Shown here in pieces: positions 16,516 through 24,852 of a stretch of 64,000 nt of DNA. Numbering within the stretch: the stretch's first letter is position 1; the number at the start of each line of letters is the position of its first letter. The stretch spans positions 1 through 64,000 of the forward strand of contig CAIRXW010000038.1 of assembly GCA_903882665.1 (NCBI GenBank). Reading direction: 5' to 3'. The notes below the pieces were generated by a model. That model made no database searches. It worked only from the letters and a program-made list of their open reading frames with translations, and had not been told where the DNA came from. This DNA is from an uncultured Chlorobiaceae bacterium (lineage in GTDB: Bacteria; Bacteroidota; Chlorobiia; Chlorobiales; Chlorobiaceae). A program made the position numbers and the translations under genes.

Positions 16516-17910
16516 ATGTTTGCAAATAAATCGACAGGCGAAGCTGAGAAATCACGAATAATCCCGGCTTCACGATCTGGTCGGGGGCTTGTTATGCAGC
16601 GGAAATTAGAGATCGGATCCGTCAATGACCCAATGGAACACGAGGCAGATGCCGTTGCCGATAAAGTTATGCGTATGCCTGAGACGCCATTGTTACAGCG
16701 CAAGTGTACCGGGTGCAGGGAAGAGGAGAAGGCTCTACAGAAAAAGGAATTGCCAGTACATGCATCAGGGTCGCAAAGCTCAGAATTACCGCCGGTTGTG
16801 CATGAGGTACTTAACTCTTCCGGTCACCCGCTCGATACCAGTACGCGTACCTTCATGGAGACACGCTTCGGGCATGACTTCGGCACTGTTCGAGTGCACA
16901 ATGACGCGAAAGCAGCAGAGTCTGCACGTTCAGTAAACGCAGCGGCTTACACTGTCGGCAGTGATGTTGTCTTTGGTGCAGAACAATATGCGCCTCATGC
17001 AACTGCCGGGCAAAGATTGATGGCGCACGAGTTGACACACGTGGTGCAACAGAGACAAAGCACTGTACCTCGCCGTCAACACTCCTTCGGAGATGAGGGG
17101 TATGCAGGGATGGAGGCGAATAGCTTTGGAGATCGGATGGCTGGATCAGGACTGAATAATAAAATATCAGAGCAATCCGGACCATCTTTTCAACGCAAGG
17201 TAGCTGTCGATAATCCAAAAGCACTCATTCCAAATCCCACTGGCAAGGGTTTGGTACAAACAAACGCACAGACAGTAGAGGTCTATCTTCAGACGCTCTG
17301 TTCTGAAGGTACTGTTTCTGTTGACAAGGCCAGCGGTATTGTCAGTATTGCTTCGGGCTTCTGTCCAACGCCCATGCCTCCAGGTGTTGCGGGCCCAGTC
17401 GCACCTGCACCTGCTGACAAATCCAAAGAACCTAAAGGCTGTAATTGCCTTTGCGACATGGTCGGTTCCTCAAAAGATTATACAATTGTTGTTAATGATG
17501 CAGATTGGCCACATACGTCAGGTCGGGTGGTCACGGCACCTTCACCCAATAGCCCTTCTCACTGGGGAGCGGCCACTGTCAGCGGCAAGGCAGCGCCTAT
17601 AGATCCCTGGCTGGTACTTGGTCATGAGTTATGCGGACACGCATGGCTCTCTGAGAAAGGCCTTCCGGATAACAACGCGAATCGAGGCGAGGGGGGACAT
17701 CAGGAAGCGGTTGCACGAGAGAACGAACTGCGGAGCGAACATGGCATAGAGGCTCGCGGCAGCTTCAAGGATCCTTACTGTGGCGAGTCCTTCTCGCAGG
17801 ATAAAACCGGGCCCGGCCCGGTAGTGTGGTCCTCGTATTTAAAGACCTGTGAAGCCTGGCGGAAAAAGAATTACGGAAGCAAGTATAATATCAACGACAA
17901 AATTCCCTGA
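16516..17910 (+). CDS. eCIS cargo candidate 1: DUF4157 (eCIS_core) plus C-terminal metallopeptidase-like domain
   Basis: A 464-residue protein. Residues about 93-180 are a DUF4157 domain (FGHDFGTVRVHNDAKAA and HELTHVVQQ, a zinc-type HExxH at about 171-175), a marker of eCIS-linked proteins. A CxxC-type pair (CTGC) precedes it. After a proline-rich linker with CNCLC, the C-terminal domain has a second HExxH-like motif, HELCGH (about 369-374), followed 30 residues later by EAVARENELRSEHG, where a glutamate could be the third zinc ligand. Two HExxH motifs in one protein suggest a self-processing N-terminal protease plus a toxic protease; this is inference. No signal peptide is seen, as expected for cargo loaded into the tube. 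It follows the ATPase gene and precedes a small partner gene. Confidence 0.8.
   Translation: MFANKSTGEAEKSRIIPASRSGRGLVMQRKLEIGSVNDPMEHEADAVADKVMRMPETPLLQRKCTGCREEEKALQKKELPVHASGSQSSELPPVVHEVLNSSGHPLDTSTRTFMETRFGHDFGTVRVHNDAKAAESARSVNAAAYTVGSDVVFGAEQYAPHATAGQRLMAHELTHVVQQRQSTVPRRQHSFGDEGYAGMEANSFGDRMAGSGLNNKISEQSGPSFQRKVAVDNPKALIPNPTGKGLVQTNAQTVEVYLQTLCSEGTVSVDKASGIVSIASGFCPTPMPPGVAGPVAPAPADKSKEPKGCNCLCDMVGSSKDYTIVVNDADWPHTSGRVVTAPSPNSPSHWGAATVSGKAAPIDPWLVLGHELCGHAWLSEKGLPDNNANRGEGGHQEAVARENELRSEHGIEARGSFKDPYCGESFSQDKTGPGPVVWSSYLKTCEAWRKKNYGSKYNINDKIP
16888..16937 (+). repeat. 50-nt block identical in both DUF4157 genes
   Basis: These 50 bases, coding for the VRVHNDAKAAESARSVN part of DUF4157, recur without a mismatch at 18922-18971 in the second cargo gene, while the flanking codons differ. 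This points to recent shared ancestry or gene conversion at this stretch. Confidence 0.9.
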
Positions 17911-17921
17911 GAGGTAGTTTC

Positions 17922-18413
17922 ATGCCAAATGAACCGATACATGAGATGGTGCTGGTGTCGATTGTGAGCGCAACAGTTACGGCAAGTCCGCCTGCATGGA
18001 ACATAGCATACGAGGTGCACAACACGGGTCAATCTGTGGTATGGCTGGTTGTCGATGAAAGCCTGAAGCTCCGGAGAAAGAATAACCATATTGAACTCTC
18101 TTATGCACGAGGAAAAATGCAGTCGGGTGTGCAGGTATTTGGTTACTTCGACCCTAAAGCAGTCAAGCTCTTGCCGGGCGAGAGTCTGCGCCGATTTGTC
18201 GATATTACCTGGCCTTGTCATCTTAGTGACATTTGGAATAACGAGCGAGTCTCATCACCTCCGTTTGGCATATATGAAGTGACGGTACGGGTTGGTTTTG
18301 CCTTGACTGCGGCACCGAAGCTGGAGGGTGGTGAAAGCGTTGAGGGTTCTGTGCTGCGCTGGCAGATGGAGGCCGTGAGCCCTTCTGTCCAGATGGAGAT
18401 TCAGCAGTACTGA
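17922..18413 (+). CDS. Small beta-rich protein paired with cargo 1 (function unknown)
   Basis: A 163-residue protein I do not recognise. It reads as alternating beta strands (VSIVSATVTASPPAWNIAYEV; VVWLVVDESLKL; GIYEVTVRVGFAL) with a late LLPGESLRRFVDI turn, suggesting an Ig-like beta sandwich. No signal peptide, membrane segment or catalytic motif is seen. It starts 12 bases after the cargo 1 stop behind GAGAGGTAG, so it is co-transcribed. The second cargo gene has a partner of similar size and layout. Possible roles are immunity or inhibitor protein, chaperone, or a loading adaptor; the sequence does not decide. Confidence 0.65.
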   Translation: MPNEPIHEMVLVSIVSATVTASPPAWNIAYEVHNTGQSVVWLVVDESLKLRRKNNHIELSYARGKMQSGVQVFGYFDPKAVKLLPGESLRRFVDITWPCHLSDIWNNERVSSPPFGIYEVTVRVGFALTAAPKLEGGESVEGSVLRWQMEAVSPSVQMEIQQY

Positions 18414-18489
18414 CTGTGTTGCGTTATAAAGATTATGGTTACAAAATGTTGGTATGGAATAAGGTAAAAATCCTTTAAATGTTCACCCT

Positions 18490-20076
18490 ATGTTTGCACC
18501 TCAATCGATATCTGATGCAGACAAATCTCGTTCAATTCGAGCCGCCGGAACCGGTCAAAGGCTTTTTATTCAACAAAAAACAGAGATCGACGGCGTGAAC
18601 GATCAGCTCGAATACGAGGCTGACGATGTTGCCGATAAAATCATGCTTATGCCCGAAACGCCCTTTGTAAAAGACAAGGTTTTGCATAAGAAAGAATTCG
18701 CAGGTACACCTGAAACACCGTTCGTGCAGCGAAAGTGCACGACTTGTGAAAAAGAAGATAAAAAGGTTCTGCAGAAAACAGAACGGACAGGTAATGGGCC
18801 GGGAGCGCCACAATTGGCAGCTCCGCCGATAGTGCATGAAGTGCTCGGTTCTCCCGGTCAGCGACTCGATACAAAGACTCGCACATTCATGGAGTCACGC
18901 TTTGGATACGATTTTAGTTCCGTTCGAGTGCACAATGACGCGAAAGCAGCAGAGTCTGCACGTTCAGTAAATGCCCGGGCATACACTGTAGGCAGTGATG
19001 TGGTCTTTGATTCAGGACAATTTGCGCCACACGATGGTGCCGGTCAAAAATTGATGGCGCACGAATTGGCACACGTGGTGCAGCAGCACGATTCGTATAG
19101 CAGGTTAACGTTGCAGCGGACATTAAATGATGGTCATGATCTGACCTCACCAAGATTTTCGCGTCTTCTGGACCTTGAGGAAGCTTACGATGGTGAGACC
19201 AAAATTCTCGTTGGGAGTTCAGGTCGTGGTGTTCAGGCTATCCAACAGGCATTGTATGATCTCGGCTATCCTTTACCGTCAAGTGGAGCTGATGGAAAGT
19301 TTGGCAGTGAGACAGATAAAGCAGTGAGGGCATTCCAGAAAGCCACGCCACCTCTTGTCGATGACGGCAAAGTTGGTAAGAATACGATGGCGACGCTTGA
19401 TGCAAAATTTAAAGCTCCCGTGCTGCCAGCGCCGGCAGTACTGAATGCACCATGGACAATCCCATGCGTTCGCTCGTTACTTTGTCCATGGAGTCCACAT
19501 ACCATCAATGTTCTGAAGACACGTATCACCATGAAATCCTTTGACAGCATTTCATGGGCAGATGAGAAATGGGATGGGGCATCGTGGGTAATTGCTCCCT
19601 TCCCTGGCGGAGGATACAATACAGGTACCGAGATAGGAGTTTTGAACTCATCATGCGAACATATGTCTCAGACACTTTATCATGAAGTGCTGCATGCAGA
19701 CCAGCCAAAGACTCATTCAACGACTATCGAGAGGGAGTCCTACGCTTATCGAATCGGTGAGGAATTCACTATTGCAATGGGTTTCAAGGGAAGGCCGAAA
19801 CTTCGGAGTACTGATGCACAGGGCCGGCAGTTTGCAGATCCAGCTAAAATCAATACTTCCCTTGCACCAGGGGGATCGGCCAGTTATCCTGGAGTCACTG
19901 CCGGGGGCGGTGGGGATGAGATAATCGGCAAGGCAGCAGAGTATGGGAAAGTGCGAGTAAGTCGTCCTGATGGTACTATCTACATTCGTCCTGCAGTCGT
20001 TGGCGAAAAGGTTCCTGGCCCGATGAGCACCGTCAACGAAGTAACGCATCCAGCAGTGGCATGGACGTGCCCATAA
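18490..20076 (+). CDS. eCIS cargo candidate 2: DUF4157, peptidoglycan-binding domain and C-terminal metallopeptidase-like domain
   Basis: A 528-residue protein. DUF4157 occupies about residues 110-200 with HELAHVVQQH (zinc-type HExxH near 191). A PG_binding_1-like module follows (about 237-303: GSSGRGVQAIQQALYDLGY, then DGKFGSETDKAVRAFQ), and the C-terminal domain has HEVLHADQ (about 397-404) with a downstream ERESYAYRIGEEF that could supply a third ligand. The opening residues resemble cargo 1 (MFAPQSISDADKSRSIRAAG against MFANKSTGEAEKSRIIPASR), as does the CTTC cysteine pair. The layout suggests a delivered, cell-wall-directed or intracellular protease; the target is unknown. No secretion signal is present. 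It overlaps or closely precedes a small partner gene. Confidence 0.8.
   Translation: MFAPQSISDADKSRSIRAAGTGQRLFIQQKTEIDGVNDQLEYEADDVADKIMLMPETPFVKDKVLHKKEFAGTPETPFVQRKCTTCEKEDKKVLQKTERTGNGPGAPQLAAPPIVHEVLGSPGQRLDTKTRTFMESRFGYDFSSVRVHNDAKAAESARSVNARAYTVGSDVVFDSGQFAPHDGAGQKLMAHELAHVVQQHDSYSRLTLQRTLNDGHDLTSPRFSRLLDLEEAYDGETKILVGSSGRGVQAIQQALYDLGYPLPSSGADGKFGSETDKAVRAFQKATPPLVDDGKVGKNTMATLDAKFKAPVLPAPAVLNAPWTIPCVRSLLCPWSPHTINVLKTRITMKSFDSISWADEKWDGASWVIAPFPGGGYNTGTEIGVLNSSCEHMSQTLYHEVLHADQPKTHSTTIERESYAYRIGEEFTIAMGFKGRPKLRSTDAQGRQFADPAKINTSLAPGGSASYPGVTAGGGGDEIIGKAAEYGKVRVSRPDGTIYIRPAVVGEKVPGPMSTVNEVTHPAVAWTCP
18922..18971 (+). repeat. Second copy of the 50-nt DUF4157 block
   Basis: Identical over 50 bases to 16888-16937 in the first cargo gene; see that entry. 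The bases on either side differ (C instead of T before, T instead of C after). Confidence 0.9.
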
Positions 20077-20126
20077 TGCCTTTGCTTTTTGTGTTTGTAC
20101 TATTCACATTCGGAGGACATGAAATC

Positions 20127-20528
20127 ATGATCACAAACCACAATGACCTCCAGCTCATCGGAGAAACCGTAACGGTGAGCTATGTTGCCAATCCGTCGAT
20201 GAGTCACGGTCAATTTCGACTGGAAAACCATGGAGCCGGCAACGTAACTGCTGCTGTTGAATCGGTATGGCTGGAGCTTGGAGAAGACCGGCAGCCACTT
20301 CCCGTCTTTACACTGTTTGATCTTGATCAAGACAAGATCAGGAATCCGGAAAGCCTGACAATAGACGCAGGAGAAACAATACGATTCTTGATTGGTTTTC
20401 CGGTTATTGTTCATGAGCCTCGTTTCGGCGAGTTCACCATTGTTGGCCTGCGATTAAAGGTGAACGGCACTGTACTTGAAACACAATCGCCGATCAGGTT
20501 TGTTCGCAGAATTCCCTCTGACCATTGA
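20127..20528 (+). CDS. Small beta-rich protein paired with cargo 2 (function unknown)
   Basis: A 133-residue protein counted from the ATG at 20127, which has GGAGGA nine bases upstream. The frame stays open up to an ATG at 20061 inside the cargo 2 gene; that longer form would add a hydrophobic stretch (MPLLFVFVLFTF), but the ribosome-binding site favours the short form. The protein reads as beta strands: GETVTVSYVANPS, ESVWLELGED, DAGETIRFLIGF, FTIVGLRLKVNG. This is the same layout as the partner of cargo 1 (strand pair, late GE-R-F turn, closing V-V strand), though clear sequence identity is low. A role as immunity protein or loading partner is inference. Confidence 0.62.
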   Translation: MITNHNDLQLIGETVTVSYVANPSMSHGQFRLENHGAGNVTAAVESVWLELGEDRQPLPVFTLFDLDQDKIRNPESLTIDAGETIRFLIGFPVIVHEPRFGEFTIVGLRLKVNGTVLETQSPIRFVRRIPSDH

Positions 20529-20827
20529 TCAATTCAGGAGCCTTCATTCGTTTTATGCCTTAATGTTTATATGAAGAGTGCTGTCGGGCTCATTGATTCA
20601 CAACTTGATGTTTTGTTCCTGTTTCGGAAAACACCTTTCCTCCTGCTGGCATCGGTTTTCAGCCAAGCATGACCATGATGCTTCTGAAAACCGTTCTCAG
20701 GCTACAGAACCTTCATTTGTGCTTTCTACAATCAAGCTGGCGAAAAAAATACTACTGGAAGAGAGCGAAGAATAATTATGACCTGTCCTCTCTATGTCCC
20801 CTTTCAATAACACTAAAAAAGGTGCTT
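20529..20827. other. No gene recognised between eCIS locus and Sel1 gene
   Basis: About 300 bases. A 65-codon open frame (20578-20775) has no ribosome-binding site and an unremarkable product; I see no reason to call it. No terminator hairpin or repeat was evident. Confidence 0.5.
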
Positions 20828-21445
20828 ATGCTAAAAAAAATCTTGCCATGCTTGTTATGCTCGATTTTGTGTTTTGGTTCAGTAAATGCAGTACCTGAAG
20901 AAGAACACTATACTGAAGCCCGCAAAATTGAAGCCTTCAACTGGTTTCGCTCTGCCGCTGAGCAAGGGAATGCCAGGGCTCAGTGGGATCTTGCAGTGAT
21001 GTACTACGACGGTGAAGGAGTGCCACAAAACTACACTGAAGCAGTCAAATGGTTTCGCATGTCTGCTGATCAGGGTTTTGCAAAAGCTCAGTGTAATCTT
21101 GGCGAAATGTACTACATTGGTGAAAGTGTCGCACAAGACTATACTGAAGCCTTCAAATTGTTTCGCTTGTCGGCTGATCAGGGGAATCTAAGGGGTCAGT
21201 TCTTTCTCGGGATGATGTACTATAATGGACAAGGTGTCGAAAAAAACGATACCGAAGCGGCCAGATTGTTGCGCCTTGCTGCTGATCAGGGCTTTGCAGA
21301 TGCTCAGTGTAATCTCGGGCTAATGTACTTTATGGGCAAAGGGGTAACGAAAAGTGACAACGATGCTGCAAACTGGTTCCGCAAGGCTGCCGACCAGGGT
21401 AATACGGTAGCAAAGGGCTTTTTGAAAATATTAGGGGCAAACTAA
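20828..21445 (+). CDS. Secreted Sel1-repeat (TPR-like) protein
   Basis: A 205-residue protein. From the ATG at 20828 it begins MLKKILPCLLCSILCFGSVNA, a signal peptide with cleavage likely after VNA, which is why this start is preferred over the longer open frame from 20669. The mature part consists of five Sel1-like repeats of about 36 residues, each with an A-x-x-G-(N/F)-x-x-A-Q-(C/W)-x-L-(G/A)-x-M-Y core and a G-(K/E)-G-V turn. Such alpha-solenoids act as scaffolds for protein interaction in the periplasm. No partner is evident from the neighbours. Confidence 0.88.
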   Translation: MLKKILPCLLCSILCFGSVNAVPEEEHYTEARKIEAFNWFRSAAEQGNARAQWDLAVMYYDGEGVPQNYTEAVKWFRMSADQGFAKAQCNLGEMYYIGESVAQDYTEAFKLFRLSADQGNLRGQFFLGMMYYNGQGVEKNDTEAARLLRLAADQGFADAQCNLGLMYFMGKGVTKSDNDAANWFRKAADQGNTVAKGFLKILGAN

Positions 21446-21571
21446 GAATGCTGAAAAACACGTTCCCAAAATTGAAGGAGAGCAATCCCATGCAACTGCT
21501 GAAAGAGTCCAGCAAGGATGCTCTTCGAAGAGATCAATGATTACACTTGCAGCAAGTAATGTCTGGGAAAC

Positions 21572-22312
21572 ATGAGTGCATACGCAGCTATTTTTGTTAT
21601 TTCGGCAGCGGGCGCTGCTTTGCTGCTTCTTGGGCGATGGGTTGAGCAACGCGGGGGTGCCCGCCTTGTCAGGAACCCGGAGGTTGACCGTCAATTGCTC
21701 TATCAGCTCTTGTCTGCTGGAATCGCGGTAGCTACGGTTTTCGGCATCAAGGTTCTGCTTCCAGAGTCGGCAAACTACTTCCGTGCTGGTAACCTTCGCA
21801 CCCCTGTCGCCGGACTGAACTGGATGGGTGTTGGACCTTCAGACACATGGTTGAGCATTGGCATCACTGTTGGCCTGATGATTACGGCTGTTACAACGAT
21901 TGTGGTCTGGCTTCAGGCCAGACGAAAAGGGGAGTTGGACATGCGGCAAATATCGCAGGCATTCCTGCTCTCTGTGCCGTTTGCCGCTGTGAACGCAGCG
22001 GTTGAAGAAGCAATTTTCCGTCTTGCGTTCTGTAATGCGCTTGGCACTTCTATCCCGATGATGACGGTTGCCCTGATTTCCGGGCTCCTCTTTGGTCTTC
22101 CGCACTATTTCGGCCATCCCGGCAAGCTTCCCGGGGTGGTGCTGGCGGGGTTTCTCGGCTGGCTGATCTGTCTGTCGGTTCTCCAGACAGGCGGGATAGC
22201 CTGGGCGTGGACAATCCACTTTGTGCAGGATGTGGTGATTTTCACCCTGCTGTTTACGGTGGCTACCACCAAGCTCGATCTGGAGGGAGCCAGAATGCGA
22301 CCATCTCTATAA
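21572..22312 (+). CDS. CPBP family intramembrane metalloprotease (CAAX protease-like)
   Basis: A 246-residue membrane protein with about six to eight hydrophobic segments. The CPBP/Abi signature is complete: EEAIFR (about residues 145-150), FGLPHYFG (His of the second motif, about 174-181) and HFVQD (third motif, about 216-220) within the hydrophobic C-terminal half. Family members are glutamate-type intramembrane proteases; in bacteria they are often linked to bacteriocin immunity or peptide processing, but nothing here shows the substrate. It stands alone, convergent with the methyltransferase gene that follows. Confidence 0.85.
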   Translation: MSAYAAIFVISAAGAALLLLGRWVEQRGGARLVRNPEVDRQLLYQLLSAGIAVATVFGIKVLLPESANYFRAGNLRTPVAGLNWMGVGPSDTWLSIGITVGLMITAVTTIVVWLQARRKGELDMRQISQAFLLSVPFAAVNAAVEEAIFRLAFCNALGTSIPMMTVALISGLLFGLPHYFGHPGKLPGVVLAGFLGWLICLSVLQTGGIAWAWTIHFVQDVVIFTLLFTVATTKLDLEGARMRPSL

Positions 22313-22358
22313 GTCCTCACCCTTACCGGTCGCTTGTTGGCGCTTAAATCACCCCTTT

Positions 22359-23051
22359 TTATGCAAAATAGCACCAGGCTTCATGCCACGTATATTTTTC
22401 CAGCCTCCGGCAGATCGTCAGTCCGGCGTTATTGGCCAGCGTCTGGATGACGGTCGGAGTTTCGGGGAAATCACAGTTTCTTATGTGTTCCTGTACCTGA
22501 TCCCGTTCGTGTTTGGTCAGAGCCTTCCAACGCGTTGCCACCATTCCGTTGTAACTATCGAGATAAGCAGGTCGGGCCTCTCCCTCTTCGAGCATGACAT
22601 CCACCAGGATGACGCAACCATTCTCGCGAAGGGTACGCTGGCACTCGGTGAAAAAAGTCTGTTTGTCCTCTGTTGTCAGGTGGTGCAAGGCATAGCCGGA
22701 GTAGACCACGTCAAAATGATTTTCGGGAGCCTCCCTCAGCACGGCGACCATGTCCCTGCAGAGGAGATGTACACTGATTCCGAACGGCTCCAGGTTCTTA
22801 CGGGCAACATCGAGAGCGTACGGGGAAAGATCGCATCCGCAGTACTCTGCCACTTGACCGGGGTTCAGAATCTTGCCGATATGGGTGGCATCTCCACATC
22901 CCAGGTCGAGGACATTGAGCGGTCCCGGGCGGCTATCGAGCAACTTCCTGACAGCAGTCAGCGTTTCGCGGTGAAACATGAGATTGTTGCTGATGACCTT
23001 CTGGTAGGTGGCCCAGGTTTTACGGAAGATGTAGATAGGGTCTGTTTTCAT
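22359..23051 (-). CDS. Class I SAM-dependent methyltransferase
   Basis: A 230-residue methyltransferase. Motif I is VLDLGCGDATHIG (about residues 44-56), followed by CGCDLSPYAL (motif II) and the acidic VVYSGYALHHLTTEDK (motif IV). The C-terminal part contains a helix-rich substrate region. The substrate is unknown. It is on the minus strand and convergent with the CPBP gene, 46 bases apart. The start ATG at 23051 is the only reasonable one; the upstream region up to 23362 holds no gene. Confidence 0.85.
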   Translation of the reverse strand: MKTDPIYIFRKTWATYQKVISNNLMFHRETLTAVRKLLDSRPGPLNVLDLGCGDATHIGKILNPGQVAEYCGCDLSPYALDVARKNLEPFGISVHLLCRDMVAVLREAPENHFDVVYSGYALHHLTTEDKQTFFTECQRTLRENGCVILVDVMLEEGEARPAYLDSYNGMVATRWKALTKHERDQVQEHIRNCDFPETPTVIQTLANNAGLTICRRLEKYTWHEAWCYFA

Positions 23052-23199
23052 ATCACAAGATGTTCTGCCGTTTGATTCGCCGTATTTATTTCCTTAATAA
23101 CGGCAATTGCTGGTTAATGGCATGAGCAATTTTCAAAAAATCGGATATTTGCAGACTGGGAGTTGTCCGGAGAGAAGGAAGCGGGACGTTCAGTGGCTC

Positions 23200-23240
23200 A
23201 TACCGATGGTTCAAGCGGCAGGGGAGAAGAGGCAAAGTGT
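23200..23240 (+). repeat. Possible relic of the recC 3' end
   Basis: The stretch beginning CCGATGGTT at about 23202 and running to AAAGTGTT matches the end of recC around its stop codon (42379-42417) at roughly three of four positions by eye, without gaps. A better preserved copy lies at 25604-25650 in front of the same kind of promoter. On its own this match would be weak; the parallel with the second copy makes it plausible. Confidence 0.4.
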
Positions 23241-23268
23241 TTGATGACCTGTAATTGTTTGTTATACT
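23241..23268 (+). promoter_or_regulatory. Repeated promoter-shaped element, copy 1
   Basis: TTGATG, a 16-base spacer (ACCTGTAATTGTTTGT) and TATACT. The same spacing and nearly the same spacer recur at 25666-25693 and 35706-35733, each time shortly before a + strand gene. Here it would drive the DUF4160/DUF2442 pair. The hexamers fit a housekeeping sigma-70-type promoter. Confidence 0.6.
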
Positions 23269-23362
23269 TCAGTAAGCAGTTCTTTTGCTCAGACGAGCAG
23301 ATAAACAGGCTGATCATTGCGGGATTACTTACGCGTCATTCTCTTCAAAATAGAGATTAAAG

Positions 23363-23600
23363 ATGTCAACTGTTTTGCGTATTGGAGCTTATCGGTTCTT
23401 CTTTTTTGCGAGTGATAAAAGCGAACCCTCGCATAATTCATGTTGAACGCGATGAAAATCTGGCTAAATTTTGGCTTGACCCGATTCGCTTACAGAGTAG
23501 CGGTGGTTTTTCAAGGCATGAAATTGCCAGGATTCAAATAATCATCATTGAACATCAACAGCAGTTACTGGAGGCTTGGCATGGTTACTTCAACAATTGA
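23363..23600 (+). pseudogene. DUF4160 family gene with +1 frameshift
   Basis: From the ATG at 23363 the frame reads MSTVLRIGAYRFFFFASDKS and then stops at a TGA after an extra base near 23436 (CATAATTCATG instead of CATGTTCATG in the intact copy at 25792). Continuing in the next frame gives IHVERDENLAKFWLDPIRLQ and so on to 23600. DUF4160 proteins are small and usually paired with DUF2442 proteins in toxin-antitoxin-like modules; that a real toxin activity exists is inference. Overlaps the DUF2442 gene start, as typical for the pair. Either a decayed gene or a programmed shift; decay is far more likely. Confidence 0.75.
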
Positions 23601-23889
23601 ACTCAATGTATCAGCCGTAGAGCATGTAACCGTTACGTATGATGCTTTGGCTGTTGACTTGAGTGATGGACGATCCATAACGGTTCCGCTTGCATGGTAT
23701 CCACGACTTATGCATGCGACGGAATCAGATCGTCAGAACTGGCGACTTATTGGTAAAGGGTATGGTATTCATTGGGAAGAGCTTGATGAGGATATCAGTG
23801 TTGAGGGTTTATTACTTGGCAAATCCTCAGGCGAAAGTCAAACATCGTTCAAGAGATGGCTATCAGGTCGTGTATCTCCATCCGCTTGA
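23581..23889 (+). CDS. DUF2442 family protein (partner of DUF4160)
   Basis: A 102-residue protein with the DUF2442 core: VTYDALAVDLSDGRSITVPLAWYPRL (quoted here in part: LSDGRSITVPLAWYPRL, about residues 27-44), then GYGIHWEELDEDISVEGLL (about 60-79). DUF2442 members are found next to DUF4160 proteins and are probable antitoxin or DNA-binding partners, an inference from context. The ATG lies inside the end of the DUF4160 relic, as if coupled. The partner is frameshifted, so this gene is left alone. Confidence 0.82.
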   Translation: MVTSTIELNVSAVEHVTVTYDALAVDLSDGRSITVPLAWYPRLMHATESDRQNWRLIGKGYGIHWEELDEDISVEGLLLGKSSGESQTSFKRWLSGRVSPSA

Positions 23890-23941
23890 TATAATATCCC
23901 GCGTGATCGTAAAGAAAAGGTGACCCGGCTACCAGAAGAGA

Positions 23942-24019
23942 GCTTTGGATGAATCCAACAAAAAGATAAGTCTCTGTACAGCGTTCAACAATTGCGGTGT
24001 AGTTTTTCGTTAATGGCAT
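23942..24019 (-). pseudogene. hicB-type antitoxin relic, N-terminal 26 codons
   Basis: On the minus strand the segment KNYTAIVERCTETYLFVGFI matches the start of the intact HicB-type antitoxin at 35253-35468 (RNYTAIVERCKETGLFTGFI), also clearly at the nucleotide level. After about 26 codons the similarity stops. It overlaps the start of the methyltransferase gene on the + strand. Confidence 0.65.
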
Positions 24020-24792
24020 ACGAGTTCGACGGAAAAAAATATAAAGAGGCATCGGCCCACCAAAAAGAGTGGGGTGCGAAGCTGATTCAGGAATTGCCTG
24101 TTTCTGGAACCGAGCGCATCCTCGATCTCGGATGCGGTGATGGTGCGCTGACGTCACAATTGGCGGCGCTTGTTACGCCACATGGTTCTGTCGTTGGGAT
24201 TGATGCTTCTCACGGCATGATTGAAACGGCCAAGGCATATCAGACAGAGAACTTGTCTTTTGACGTCCGCGATATTAACGAGCTGAATTTCGAGAACGAG
24301 TTCGATATTATTTTCTCCAATGCTGCGTTGCACTGGATCAAGAATCATGAAGTCTTGCTCGAGAAGGTGTTTCGCGCCCTCAAACGTGGCGGAATTCTGA
24401 GATTCAATTTTGCTGGTGATGGCAATTGTGCGAATTTTTTCAGTGTTGTAAAAGAGGCTATAAAACAACCGCGGTTCGCCTCTTATTTCTCCGATTTTGA
24501 ATGGCCGTGGTATATGCCAACTATCGAGGAATATGAACAGCTCGTGCTTAGCATTCCATTTACGGAATCCCGAGTGTGGAGTGAAAACGCCGATCGCTTC
24601 TTTGCTGATGCGGAAACAATGACAAAATGGATCGATCAGCCAAGTCTGGTGCCATTTATGAAACTCTTGCCTGATGAACACAAAGAGGATTTCCGGCAGT
24701 TCGTGATTGGGCGCATGATTCATAAAACATGCCAGGCTGACGGAAGGTGTTTTGAGACATTCAGGCGCATCAACGTGCTCGCAAAGAAATGA
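24013..24792 (+). CDS. SAM-dependent methyltransferase, trans-aconitate methyltransferase-like
   Basis: A 259-residue methyltransferase. Motif I is ILDLGCGDGALTSQL (about residues 36-50), followed by GIDASHGMIETAK and IIFSNAALHWIKNH, the layout seen in Tam-like enzymes that methylate small carboxylic acids; the opening AYEFDGKKYKEASAHQKEWG is also typical of that group. The ATG at 24013 was chosen over the longer open frame from 23992 because similarity begins there. The true substrate is not known. Stands alone between a hicB relic and an SDR gene. Confidence 0.8.
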   Translation: MAYEFDGKKYKEASAHQKEWGAKLIQELPVSGTERILDLGCGDGALTSQLAALVTPHGSVVGIDASHGMIETAKAYQTENLSFDVRDINELNFENEFDIIFSNAALHWIKNHEVLLEKVFRALKRGGILRFNFAGDGNCANFFSVVKEAIKQPRFASYFSDFEWPWYMPTIEEYEQLVLSIPFTESRVWSENADRFFADAETMTKWIDQPSLVPFMKLLPDEHKEDFRQFVIGRMIHKTCQADGRCFETFRRINVLAKK

Positions 24793-24852
24793 CTTCCAAG
24801 CCTGAACCGGCGCTCAGCCACACTCCTTTCTGCATGGTTAAATTAAATTTTT

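Noticed and set aside
20578..20775. 65-codon open frame after the eCIS locus
   Set aside because: No ribosome-binding site, low-quality composition and no similarity that I recognise.
22383..23075. A 230-codon open frame on the + strand opposite the methyltransferase
   Set aside because: The minus-strand frame has all methyltransferase motifs; the + frame has none.
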